NCBI GenBank assembly: GCA_040387095.1
Contig: JAZKEJ010000017.1
Span: forward strand, 62,001-126,000
Reading direction: 5' to 3'
Source of the DNA: Methylotenera_A sp040387095
GTDB taxonomy: Bacteria; Pseudomonadota; Gammaproteobacteria; Burkholderiales; Methylophilaceae
DNA: 64,000 nucleotides
Shown here: piece by piece, positions 52,366-61,322 of the stretch
Numbering within the stretch: the first letter of the stretch is position 1
How the letters are laid out: the number at the start of each line of letters is the position of its first letter
Made by a program: the position numbers and the translations under genes
The notes under the pieces: model-generated
What the model was told of the DNA's origin: nothing
The model's database searches: none
What the model saw: the letters and a program-made list of their open reading frames with translations, nothing else

Positions 52366-54794
52366 CGGTTGTAATTTTGTTGCCTGTAAATGTTAGGAAG
52401 CTCGCTTGAGCTTAAATAGCCGGGAATATCGCGGCGTAATAGATTAAGTGGATTTGCGCCAATAGATGCTAAGCCACCTAGCTCCAATTGAAAGAATAGA
52501 CCATAGTTTGCATCCGCAGTTGCAGTTTCTACGCGTTGGATGACGCCGCGTGCTTGCCAGCAACCGGCGTCATACTCAAGTCCTGCTAAACTTTCAATCA
52601 AGGTTTTTTCGCGTATTGAGTAGTTAAATCGACCAACACCATACCAACCGCGGCTAAGTGACCATTGACCAGAAACATTAATCTGCTCTAGAAACTGTTG
52701 TGTATAACGATAGCCGACATTCAATAGTTTGCCTGGTTCTGGGTTGTATCTAGCAAGTAAATTGGATCGAACCATGCCTGCATCATCGGTGTTGTACTGC
52801 CAAAAAGCGTCTAAATTCCATTTGTTTGATAATCGGGCAGTCATGGCGGCAATGATGTCAGATGAGTTATTGGTGGGTTGAATAGCGCCGGGTAAAATAA
52901 CTTTCTGGTCTTCAAAATAGTAACGCTGACCAATCGTGCCGGCAAAGCGTTCAATACCAGTATCTTTATCAATCATACGGCTGGTGACGGCTAGACTTAA
53001 TTGGTTGGCATTATTTACTCTGTCATTGCCAGTGAATTGATTTTCCGTAAAGAGACTAGTGAGGTTTAAATCTGCAAGCGCAGAATCGAATACCGGTAAT
53101 AAGTCCTGCTCTTTATTTGGAATATATACATAAAATAATCGTGGTTCAATCGTTTGCGCATAACTGTTTTTAACAATTTTTACATCACGTTCAAAATATA
53201 AGCCGCTATCTAAACTAAAAATAGGTAGGGTGCGATTTGCTGAATTATTGCTGACGGTATTGCCGTTGACATTAAAGTTGTTGTCGCTTAAACGGTAACT
53301 GGTGGAATGAACGCCGAACTTTGGTGTAATAAAGCCATACGACGAAGTGAATGGCATGCTGATGCTTGGGTAAACTGTTAAGCGGCTGCCGGTTGCGGCA
53401 ACCGGTGCGTTATTATCGCGGTCAAAGTAAGTGAATTCGCTGTAAAGGTCGGTATCGAAATATTTCCACTCTTTATCAGCAGTTAAGGTTAGCTGCGGTA
53501 AGCGCTGGTAAGGGTAGTTGATTTCATCCAATGTTTGATATTTTTGGGCAATACCATTAAAACGCCACACCTCGCCTACATAATCTATACGCCCTTCTTG
53601 CGGTAAATTAACGCGACTGGTGCTGATAATGCGTGTCGACATTTCAGAGAAATATTCGTTATCAGATACTTTTTCGATATTGTAGCCAGCCGACCACCTG
53701 TCACTTAATTGATGGCGATGCGCAAGATTTGCATAGTAGCGACGGTTTCCACTCTGGCTATCATTGTCTAAATATTCCAGGCTATTAATGCCCGAAGATG
53801 TTTCATTTAGATACCTGAATTCGCCCTGCAACTGCACACCGCGCTTACTTAAAAAACGCGTGCTGACGGTAGCATCCATATTAGGTGAAATATTAATGTA
53901 ATAAGGGATTAAAGTTTCAAAACCGCTTCGGCTGGTTGTGCCGACAGTTGGCGCAAGAAAGCCAGATTTACGTTCATTATTGAATGAAAAACTCAGCCAA
54001 GGCGAGTAAAGAATAGGCACCCCTTTAAATTCTACATAGGCATTTTTTGCATTGCCAGACTGCGTGTAATCATTGAGCTCAATTTCTGAGGCTTTTATGT
54101 ACCAATCATCAACGCCCGCTTCACAAGTGGTATAACGCGCACCTAATAACCTTTTTTTATCCTGGCCCTCAAACAAAACTGCTTTGGCATCGCCGCGCGA
54201 GGAATTAAATCTGGGGTCAATTGACGCTTGGCCAATCGGCGTGGCTGGTTCGCGATAATTATCGCGATACTGTCTTGGGTCGTCAGTTAATACGGTTTGC
54301 GAGTTGAGCAATTTAGATTGTGTATAAACACTAGGATTGCCGTAGGCGGAAGATGGTATTTTTGTGCTATTGACTTCTTTATTCAAAGAAATTGACGCAT
54401 CTTTCATTTCGCCAATGCTTTCAGTCAGCTGCATTTTAAGCGAAGGACCTTTTATTAAGCCATCACCCAGTTCAATACGCACATTGCCATCAGCCTGCAA
54501 TTCATCATTCTGCACATCATAAGTAATGCTGTCACCGTAGATTCTTTGATCATCCTTGCTAATCACGGCATTGCCACTGGCGCGCATTTTTCGGTCTATA
54601 TAGAAATCTAGCTTGTCACCCTCAATTTCAATTGCTTCTGGCAGCGCGGTTGGCAGTATAGTTTCCGGCACACTCGACAGCTCCGTACTCAAAGTTTCTG
54701 CGGATGTAATTAGAGCGTAGCCAAACGCCAAAAGCATGAACAAGATTGCAGAAAAATGCTTTAAATAATGAGTATGTAAACGGGAGTGTTGCAA
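52362..54794 (-). CDS. lptD: LPS-assembly protein LptD
   Basis: LptD is the outer-membrane barrel that inserts lipopolysaccharide, with LptE (43.3-43.8 kb) as plug. After a signal peptide come a LptA-like jellyroll domain (about 50-125) and a large beta-barrel. Two Cys (RYTTCEAGVDDW and YDAGCWQARG) are the expected disulfide partners. The 810 residues are full length. The open frame begins at a TTG with an in-frame stop nine codons before; the first ATG (residue 20) would shorten the signal peptide too much, so TTG is kept with reserve. It is divergent from amgK. Confidence 0.95.
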   Translation of the reverse strand: MQHSRLHTHYLKHFSAILFMLLAFGYALITSAETLSTELSSVPETILPTALPEAIEIEGDKLDFYIDRKMRASGNAVISKDDQRIYGDSITYDVQNDELQADGNVRIELGDGLIKGPSLKMQLTESIGEMKDASISLNKEVNSTKIPSSAYGNPSVYTQSKLLNSQTVLTDDPRQYRDNYREPATPIGQASIDPRFNSSRGDAKAVLFEGQDKKRLLGARYTTCEAGVDDWYIKASEIELNDYTQSGNAKNAYVEFKGVPILYSPWLSFSFNNERKSGFLAPTVGTTSRSGFETLIPYYINISPNMDATVSTRFLSKRGVQLQGEFRYLNETSSGINSLEYLDNDSQSGNRRYYANLAHRHQLSDRWSAGYNIEKVSDNEYFSEMSTRIISTSRVNLPQEGRIDYVGEVWRFNGIAQKYQTLDEINYPYQRLPQLTLTADKEWKYFDTDLYSEFTYFDRDNNAPVAATGSRLTVYPSISMPFTSSYGFITPKFGVHSTSYRLSDNNFNVNGNTVSNNSANRTLPIFSLDSGLYFERDVKIVKNSYAQTIEPRLFYVYIPNKEQDLLPVFDSALADLNLTSLFTENQFTGNDRVNNANQLSLAVTSRMIDKDTGIERFAGTIGQRYYFEDQKVILPGAIQPTNNSSDIIAAMTARLSNKWNLDAFWQYNTDDAGMVRSNLLARYNPEPGKLLNVGYRYTQQFLEQINVSGQWSLSRGWYGVGRFNYSIREKTLIESLAGLEYDAGCWQARGVIQRVETATADANYGLFFQLELGGLASIGANPLNLLRRDIPGYLSSSELPNIYRQQNYNR

Positions 54795-54991
54795 TGGATA
54801 ATTTCTAAGAAGGCATGCTTATTGTGTGGGTGAATATTGTTTAAATTAAACTTGAGCCTATTATTTTACAGATGAATGATAAAATCGTATATAACTGGTT
54901 TCACCTTGTTTCTAAACCATCGCAAACCCTATTCTAGAAGTTGGCGTAAAAACGACAATAATTAATGGCATCATGCAGTAAAGGTTGAGTT

Positions 54992-56014
54992 TTGGACAGA
55001 CAATCACAATTAACTACTTGGCTTAATAACACGCTTAATCAAGCTTTTACATTAACCACTGCATCTGCTGATGCCAGTTTCCGGCGTTATTTCAGGGTGC
55101 ATCTGGCACAAGTTTACAACGGCAGTCTTACCCTGATTGCCATGGATGCGCCGCCGCCGCAGGAAGATTGCGCGCCATTTGTTAAAATCGCTCAATTGCT
55201 GTTGGCGGCAGGATTAAATGCACCGCAAATTTTGGCGCAAGATTTAAACAATGGTTTTTTGTTGTTAAGTGATTTGGGCGACACTACTTATTTATCACAG
55301 CTCAATACAGAGCCCGCCAATCTGATCAATTCACAGAAATTATACAGTGACGCGACCAATGCGCTGATTAAAATGCAGTTGGCAAGCAGACCTGGTGAAC
55401 TACCAGCTTATGATGAAGCTTTATTAACTCGTGAAATGCAGTTATTTCCCGACTGGTATGTGAGCAAACATTTGGCTGTGACGTTTAACGCAGAGCAGCA
55501 AGCGGTTTTGAATAACACATTCAAACTGCTGAACCAGAACATCTTGGCGCAAGGCCAGGTAACGGTGCATCGCGACTATCATTCACGCAACTTGATGGTG
55601 ACAGAAGCGAATAATCCAGGGGTTTTAGATTTTCAGGATGCTGTTTATGGGGCGATTAGCTATGACTTGGTTTCCTTACTAAAAGACGCTTATATTGAAT
55701 GGGAAGAAGAACAAATTATTGATTGGGTAGTGCGTTATTGGCAGCCGGCAAAAAAAGCGGGTTTGCCTGTGCCAGATGATTTCAGCGAGTTTTATCGCGA
55801 TTTTGAATGGATGGGCGCGCAGCGTCATATTAAAGTATTGGGTATATTTGCGCGCTTAAGCCATCGTGATGGCAAAAATGGCTATTTAAAAGACATGCCG
55901 CTGGTAATGCGCTATTTGCGCAAAGTGTGCGAACGCTATGTAGAGTTACGCCCGATGCTGCGCTTGTTAAACCAGTTGGAAAACGTAAAACCGCAAGAAG
56001 GTTTTACATTTTAG
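54992..56014 (+). CDS. amgK: N-acetylmuramate/N-acetylglucosamine 1-kinase
   Basis: AmgK phosphorylates the anomeric carbon of recycled MurNAc and GlcNAc. It has the aminoglycoside-phosphotransferase fold: substrate loop ASADASFRRYFRV (about 24-36), catalytic VHRDYHSRNLM (about 190-200) and metal-binding LDFQDAVYG (about 210-218). The 340 residues match. The start is a TTG at 54992 with AAAGG upstream and an in-frame stop two codons before it. murU follows, completing the recycling pair opposite lptD as in other proteobacteria. Confidence 0.93.
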   Translation: MDRQSQLTTWLNNTLNQAFTLTTASADASFRRYFRVHLAQVYNGSLTLIAMDAPPPQEDCAPFVKIAQLLLAAGLNAPQILAQDLNNGFLLLSDLGDTTYLSQLNTEPANLINSQKLYSDATNALIKMQLASRPGELPAYDEALLTREMQLFPDWYVSKHLAVTFNAEQQAVLNNTFKLLNQNILAQGQVTVHRDYHSRNLMVTEANNPGVLDFQDAVYGAISYDLVSLLKDAYIEWEEEQIIDWVVRYWQPAKKAGLPVPDDFSEFYRDFEWMGAQRHIKVLGIFARLSHRDGKNGYLKDMPLVMRYLRKVCERYVELRPMLRLLNQLENVKPQEGFTF

Positions 56015-56027
56015 AGGATATAGTTTG

Positions 56028-56705
56028 ATGAAAGCGATGATTCTAGCGGCTGGGCGGGGCGAGCGTATGCGTCCATTAACAGACCACATGCCAAAGCCCT
56101 TATTGCAAGTGGGTGGAAAAGCCTTAATCGTTTGGCATTTGGAAAGTTTAGCCAGAGCTGGTTTTAAAGAAGTTGTCATTAACCATGCGCATCTGGGTAG
56201 CCAAATTGAAGTAGCGTTGGGCGATGGCTCAAAATGGAATTTACGCATTCAATATAGCCCGGAACTTGTTGCGCTTGAAACCGCTGGTGGCATTGCCAAT
56301 GCGCTACCGCTGCTTACTGAGAATGGCACCAAAAACTCGCCATTTTTAGTGGTTAATGGCGATATTTTTACCGATGTTGATTTTTCAACAATATATCTAG
56401 CGCAAAATATGCTGGCGCACCTGGTGTTAATCGCTAATCCACCACAACATCCAAATGGTGATTTTGCGATTGAGAATGGCTTGTTAGCCAACACCAGTTT
56501 GCACATGCATACTTTTTCTGGTGTTGGCGTTTATCATCCCGCTCTGTTTGATGATATTGCGCAAGGCGCAGCTGCAAAATTAGCACCATTGCTGCGTCAG
56601 GCGATTAGTCAAAACAAGGCTAGCGCCGAGTATTATCCAGGCGTTTGGCATGATATTGGAACGCCTGAGCGATTAAGTGCTCTTAAGAAAACACTGCTAA
56701 CATAA
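56028..56705 (+). CDS. murU: N-acetylmuramate alpha-1-phosphate uridylyltransferase
   Basis: MurU couples MurNAc-1-phosphate to UTP, feeding recycled wall sugar into UDP-MurNAc and bypassing MurA. The nucleotidyltransferase signature is LAAGRGERMRPLTDHMPKPL (about 6-25), with VVNGDIFTDVDF (about 110-121) as the metal site. The 225 residues are typical. The ATG at 56028 follows a TTG and is used. It lies 13 bp after amgK, so the two are one operon. Confidence 0.93.
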   Translation: MKAMILAAGRGERMRPLTDHMPKPLLQVGGKALIVWHLESLARAGFKEVVINHAHLGSQIEVALGDGSKWNLRIQYSPELVALETAGGIANALPLLTENGTKNSPFLVVNGDIFTDVDFSTIYLAQNMLAHLVLIANPPQHPNGDFAIENGLLANTSLHMHTFSGVGVYHPALFDDIAQGAAAKLAPLLRQAISQNKASAEYYPGVWHDIGTPERLSALKKTLLT

Positions 56706-56739
56706 CTGATATTTTAATAAACAATTTTCAAAAATAATC

Positions 56740-58080
56740 ATGGCTAATTTAAAAGAATTTCAGCAACGCCGCGAACAGCTATTGCAGCGAATGGGCCATG
56801 GTATTGCCATCATTCCCACGGCGGCTGAAACCATCCGCAACCGCGATAGCCATTATCCTTATCGTTTTGATAGTTATTTTTATTATTTAACCGGTTTTGT
56901 CGAGCCAGAATCAGTATTGATTTTGATTGCTGGCGACGCGTCTAAAAATGAACTACCCAGATCGATCCTATTTTGCCGCGATAAAGACCTTGAGCGTGAA
57001 ATCTGGGATGGGTTTAGATACGGTCCGGATGCTGCAAAAGCACAATTTGGTTTTGATGAAGCTTACACAATCGGGCAACTAGATGCATTAATGCCAGACT
57101 TAATGGGTAATCGAGCGCAACTATTTTATAGTTTAGGCGCCGACCATTATTGGGACAAGCGCGTGACGGAGTGGCTAAATATTGTCAAAAACAAAGCGCG
57201 CATGGGAATTTGCGCGCCGCAATCCATTTTGGATGTGCGGCAGTTAATTGATGTGCAACGCTTGATTAAAACGCCATTCGAAATCGATTTAATGCGCCGT
57301 AGCGCCAATATTGCGGCAGATGCGCATAATCGCGCCATGCGTTTTGTGGCAGACAATTTGGCAAAATCAGCGCTGATGGAATATGCAGTTGAAGCCGAGT
57401 TTTTGCACGAATTCTATCGCAATGGCGCACAATCACCCGCTTACACCAGCATTGTTGCAGGTGGCGCGAATGCCTGCACGCTACATTACAACGCCAATAA
57501 TGCACAATTAAAACAGGGTGATTTATTGTTAATCGACGCGGGTTGCGAGCTGGATGGTTATGCCAGTGATATTACGCGCACATTTCCTGTCAGCGGCAAA
57601 TTTAGTGCAACGCAACGCGATTTATATGAGCTGGTTTTAACTGCACAATTAGCCGCAATTGACGTTGCAAAAGCAGGTAAACATTGGAACGCGCCGCACG
57701 AAGTGGCTTTAAATGTTTTAGTACAAGGTTTTATAGATTTTAAATTGTGCAAAGGCAGCGTTGAAGAGGTGCTGGAAAATGGCAGTTATCGTCAGTTCTA
57801 TATGCATCGTACTGGCCATTGGCTGGGCTTGGATGTGCATGACGCTGGCGAATACAAAGACAATAAAGGCGAGTGGGCAATTTTACAGGCAGGTAATACG
57901 TTAACTGTGGAGCCGGGTTGTTATGTACGGCCAGCAGAAAATGTGCCAGAACATTTTTGGAATATTGGCATCCGCATTGAAGATGATGTGTTGATTACCA
58001 CGACAGGTAATGAGGTGTTAACGCATAAAGCGATTAAAACTGTGGTAGATATTGAGTCGCACATGAGCGCGAATGGATAA
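56740..58080 (+). CDS. pepP: Xaa-Pro aminopeptidase
   Basis: PepP releases N-terminal residues that precede proline, using two manganese ions. The N-terminal aminopeptidase P domain (RREQLLQRMG, then YPYRFDSYFYYLTGF) is followed by the pita-bread catalytic fold with ligands in LIDAGCELDGYASDITRTFP, HRTGHWLGLDVHD, LTVEPGCYV and IGIRIEDDVL. The 446 residues are standard. It overlaps ubiH by 8 bp; pepP-ubiH is a conserved pair. Confidence 0.96.
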   Translation: MANLKEFQQRREQLLQRMGHGIAIIPTAAETIRNRDSHYPYRFDSYFYYLTGFVEPESVLILIAGDASKNELPRSILFCRDKDLEREIWDGFRYGPDAAKAQFGFDEAYTIGQLDALMPDLMGNRAQLFYSLGADHYWDKRVTEWLNIVKNKARMGICAPQSILDVRQLIDVQRLIKTPFEIDLMRRSANIAADAHNRAMRFVADNLAKSALMEYAVEAEFLHEFYRNGAQSPAYTSIVAGGANACTLHYNANNAQLKQGDLLLIDAGCELDGYASDITRTFPVSGKFSATQRDLYELVLTAQLAAIDVAKAGKHWNAPHEVALNVLVQGFIDFKLCKGSVEEVLENGSYRQFYMHRTGHWLGLDVHDAGEYKDNKGEWAILQAGNTLTVEPGCYVRPAENVPEHFWNIGIRIEDDVLITTTGNEVLTHKAIKTVVDIESHMSANG

Positions 58081-59221
58081 AATCCTTATCGTTGGTGGCG
58101 GCCCTGTTGGGGCTGTGTTAGCGCTATTTTTGCAAAAAAAAGGCGTGCCTTTTGCTATCTTAGAAGCTCGTGCAAGAAACGCATCGCACACTGATACGCG
58201 TGCGCTGGCTTTGTCTTATGGCAGTCGATTAATTCTTGAAAAACTGAATGTCTGGCATGCTGTTGCTGAAAAAGCCACTGCGATTAATACCATTCATATT
58301 TCACAACGCGGTGGTTTTGGACGTACCAAGTTAAATGCGGCAGACCACAATATGTCAGCTTTAGGTTATGTGCTGCCTTATGGCGCATTAACACAGGCGC
58401 TAGATGCGGCTCTGGGTGAAGACAATGTGCGCTTTGAAGCAAATGCAACCCATATAATTACTCATCAAAACAATGCTGAAGTGACTTTTACACAAGCAGA
58501 CACACCGCAAAAAATCGCAAGTAGCTTAGTCGTTATTGCTGACGGCGGTAATAATTTTCTAGAGGCTGCAGGCATACAAAAAGAAATCAAAGAGTATGGG
58601 CATGATGCTTTGGTCAGCAAAGTAACGGCAGAGTTGCCGCATAATCATATAGCCTATGAACGTTTTACGCCAACTGGGCCAATGGCGCTGTTACCTAATG
58701 GTGCGCGTGATTTTTCTTTAGTGTGGACAGGTGAAAAAACAAAAATCAATCAGTTGTTAACGTTGGACGATACGATTTTCTTAAAACAGTTGCACGAAGC
58801 GTTTGGTGATAGGGTGGGAAAATTTTTAAGCATAGAAAGACGCATGAGTTTTCCACTTAAATTAAGCCGGTTAAAATCAGCAGCTAATAACCATTTAGTG
58901 ATAATTGGTAACGCAGCGCAGACCATGCATCCAGTGGCCGGACAAGGTTTTAACGTTGGTTTGCGCGATGCACAAACTTTGGCAGATACGCTGATTAATA
59001 CCCCAGAAGCACAATGGGGCAAGGCTGAAATGCTACAGCATTATGGTAAGTTACGTAGTCGAGATACGCGTGGCGGACTTATTTTTACTGACTTGTTAGT
59101 CAATTTATTTTCTAACGATGTGATTGGGCTGTCTGGCATGAGAGGCATTGGTTTGGGCGCGCTGCAATTGTTGCAGCCAGCTAAAAATGGTTTAATCAGT
59201 AAAATGAGCTATGGCAAATAA
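58073..59221 (+). CDS. ubiH: Ubiquinone biosynthesis hydroxylase UbiH
   Basis: This FAD-dependent class A monooxygenase hydroxylates the ring of ubiquinone precursors. The FAD-binding GGGPVGAVLALFL (about 8-20), DTRALALSYGS (about 42-52) and GNAAQTMHPVAGQGFNVGLRD region (about 278-298) are family marks. The 382 residues are normal. It overlaps pepP by 8 bp and is followed by a second hydroxylase of the same family; which ring position each modifies is inferred from synteny only. Confidence 0.92.
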   Translation: MDKILIVGGGPVGAVLALFLQKKGVPFAILEARARNASHTDTRALALSYGSRLILEKLNVWHAVAEKATAINTIHISQRGGFGRTKLNAADHNMSALGYVLPYGALTQALDAALGEDNVRFEANATHIITHQNNAEVTFTQADTPQKIASSLVVIADGGNNFLEAAGIQKEIKEYGHDALVSKVTAELPHNHIAYERFTPTGPMALLPNGARDFSLVWTGEKTKINQLLTLDDTIFLKQLHEAFGDRVGKFLSIERRMSFPLKLSRLKSAANNHLVIIGNAAQTMHPVAGQGFNVGLRDAQTLADTLINTPEAQWGKAEMLQHYGKLRSRDTRGGLIFTDLLVNLFSNDVIGLSGMRGIGLGALQLLQPAKNGLISKMSYGK

Positions 59222-59254
59222 TGCTGATATTTTTGCCTTTACTAAGTGTTAGCT

Positions 59255-60445
59255 ATGCTTAAATCGATAGATGCAGATGTGATAATCGTAGGTGCTGGTT
59301 TGGTAGGGCTAGCAGCGGCAATCGCGTTCACTGCTCAGAAAAAAAATGTCGTGCTGGTGTCAAATTACAAGCCAGCCATGCATCAACAGCAAGATGGCAA
59401 AAATTGGGACGAGCGTGTTTATGCGCTAACACCTGCGACAGAAAATTGGTTGAGTGATTTGGGCGTTTGGCAACATATCAATCAAGCGCGTGTAGGTGCG
59501 ATTGATGCGATGCAGGTTTGGGGTGCGGATGCTGAGTTGTTATTGAAAGCTGAAGATGCACATCTTGCCAAACTAGGATTAATTATTGAAAACCAAAACT
59601 TAATAAATGCTTTATGGCAAAAAATATATGCTTTAGATGTAACTGTTATCAGTGATGCAGAATGTTTGGATATGGACTGTACGCTCACCAATGTGCAACT
59701 GAGTTTAGAAAATAAAGTGAGCAAACACCAGTTGCAGATTAATGCGAAATTGCTTGTTGCGGCGGATGGTATTTATTCTTGGATTAGACAAAAGTTGAAT
59801 ATTGGCATTGAGCATAAAAATTATCATCAAACCGCTATTGTGGCTAATTTTTTGGCTGAAAAGCCGCACCGTGAAATTGCAAGGCAATGGTTTAATCCGC
59901 ATAATACGTTAGCTTTTTTGCCGTTACCAGACCAGCATGTTTCGATGGTGTGGTCATTGTCAACGCAACAAGCAGCTGAGTTGTTATTGTTATCAGCCGA
60001 TGCATTAAGTGATCAGGTTCAAGCACAATCAGAAAATTGTCTGGGCGAGTTAAAGCTGGTTGGACAAATTAAAAGTATTGAGCTGCATCAGCAAACTGCA
60101 ACAAAATTGATAGGCGAGCGAGTGGTATTTGTGGGAGATAGTGCGCATCAAATTCATCCAATGGCAGGGCAAGGTGTGAATTTAGGCTTTAGGGATGTAA
60201 TGAAACTAGCTGAGTTAACGACTAAACTACATGCCATGCATGATATCGGTGACACAGGTTTTTTGCGCCAGTATGAACGTGCTAGAAAAGCGGACGTTAT
60301 GGCAATGAATTACTTAACAAGTGGTTTGGATTATTTATTTGCCAGTGAACAATCACTGCTGAAAAAATTAACACAATTTGGTTTGCGGCATATTAATAAG
60401 CAAGCCAGTACCAAAAAACGTTTAATAATGAGGGCTGTAAGTTAG
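59255..60445 (+). CDS. Second UbiH/UbiI/UbiF-family ubiquinone hydroxylase
   Basis: The fold is that of the preceding gene: FAD site VGAGLVGLAAAIAF (about 13-26), WDERVYALTP, and GDSAHQIHPMAGQGVNLGFRD (within 289-309). It is the paralogue usually named UbiI, UbiF or VisC; the position specificity cannot be told from sequence alone. The ATG at 59255 gives 396 residues; a GTG three codons earlier is an alternative. No good ribosome binding site was seen, and the 33-bp spacing after ubiH suggests a shared transcript. Confidence 0.9.
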   Translation: MLKSIDADVIIVGAGLVGLAAAIAFTAQKKNVVLVSNYKPAMHQQQDGKNWDERVYALTPATENWLSDLGVWQHINQARVGAIDAMQVWGADAELLLKAEDAHLAKLGLIIENQNLINALWQKIYALDVTVISDAECLDMDCTLTNVQLSLENKVSKHQLQINAKLLVAADGIYSWIRQKLNIGIEHKNYHQTAIVANFLAEKPHREIARQWFNPHNTLAFLPLPDQHVSMVWSLSTQQAAELLLLSADALSDQVQAQSENCLGELKLVGQIKSIELHQQTATKLIGERVVFVGDSAHQIHPMAGQGVNLGFRDVMKLAELTTKLHAMHDIGDTGFLRQYERARKADVMAMNYLTSGLDYLFASEQSLLKKLTQFGLRHINKQASTKKRLIMRAVS

Positions 60446-60494
60446 CTTAATAGTTAAATTAACTAGAAAATTCAGTCAATTTTTGAAAGATTCC

Positions 60495-61229
60495 ATGAAA
60501 TTTAAATTAATGTATTTTAAACAACTCAGCATTTTATCGATGTTAGCCTTAAGTCAATTGGCGCTGGCAGATGAAGCCAGTCTTAAAAAGGCGATTGAAG
60601 CCGCTTATCCTAAATTTAAAGTAGAAAGTGTGGTTAAAACCCCTTATGCGGGCTTGTATGAAGTGTTCATGGGTGGACAAATTGTTTATACCGATGAGAA
60701 GCTGACCTTTTTAATCGCTGAAGGTCGTTTGGTTGATCCAAAGTCTAAAAAAGACGTAACAGGCGAGCGATTAGAGGAGCTGACTAAAGTAGAGTTTTCC
60801 AGCTTACCGCTAGAGCAGGCGATTAAGGTGGTAAAAGGCAATGGCAGCCGTAAACTGGTGGTTTTTTCCGATGTGGATTGCCCTTACTGCAAACAGTTGG
60901 AACGCAAAGAGCTGAGCAATATTACTGACGTGACCATTTATACATTCTTATACCCAATTGAGCAGTTACACCCTGATGCAGCTAATAAATCCAAAAGCAT
61001 TTGGTGTGCGTCTAATCGCGTCAAGGCTTGGAATGATTGGATATTGAATAATCAACTCCCATCTAGCACAGGTAAATGCGAAGTGCCGCTGGAGAAAGTT
61101 GGTGAACTGGCTAGAAAAATGGGCATTGTAAGTACGCCAACGCTTATTTTTGCCGATGGTAAACGCGTTTTAGGCGCACAGCCTTATAAAGAGATTGAAA
61201 AGTATATGCAGGCAGCAACTAAGAAGTAA
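60495..61229 (+). CDS. dsbC: Thiol:disulfide isomerase DsbC
   Basis: DsbC shuffles wrong disulfides in the periplasm. A signal peptide (ending LALA, about 25) precedes the N-terminal dimerisation domain (about 26-90) and a thioredoxin domain with active site CPYC in DVDCPYCKQ. A second Cys pair (IWCASN and TGKCEV) forms the usual structural disulfide, and TPTLIF holds the cis-Pro. The ATG at 60495 gives 244 residues. It is last in the plus-strand run and followed by a strong terminator. Confidence 0.93.
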   Translation: MKFKLMYFKQLSILSMLALSQLALADEASLKKAIEAAYPKFKVESVVKTPYAGLYEVFMGGQIVYTDEKLTFLIAEGRLVDPKSKKDVTGERLEELTKVEFSSLPLEQAIKVVKGNGSRKLVVFSDVDCPYCKQLERKELSNITDVTIYTFLYPIEQLHPDAANKSKSIWCASNRVKAWNDWILNNQLPSSTGKCEVPLEKVGELARKMGIVSTPTLIFADGKRVLGAQPYKEIEKYMQAATKK

Positions 61230-61258
61230 TCAAAAAAGCTAAGAAATTATCAATATAT

Positions 61259-61281
61259 AAAAGCCCCAATTTGGGGCTTTT
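61259..61281. terminator. Bidirectional terminator between dsbC and pilC
   Basis: AAAAGCCCC (61259-61267) and GGGGCTTTT (61273-61281) form a 9-bp stem closed by AATTT, between two convergent genes. Confidence 0.85.
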
Positions 61282-61322
61282 ATATTTGCATATGGATTGA
61301 AATGAGTGAAGAAAATTAGCTA

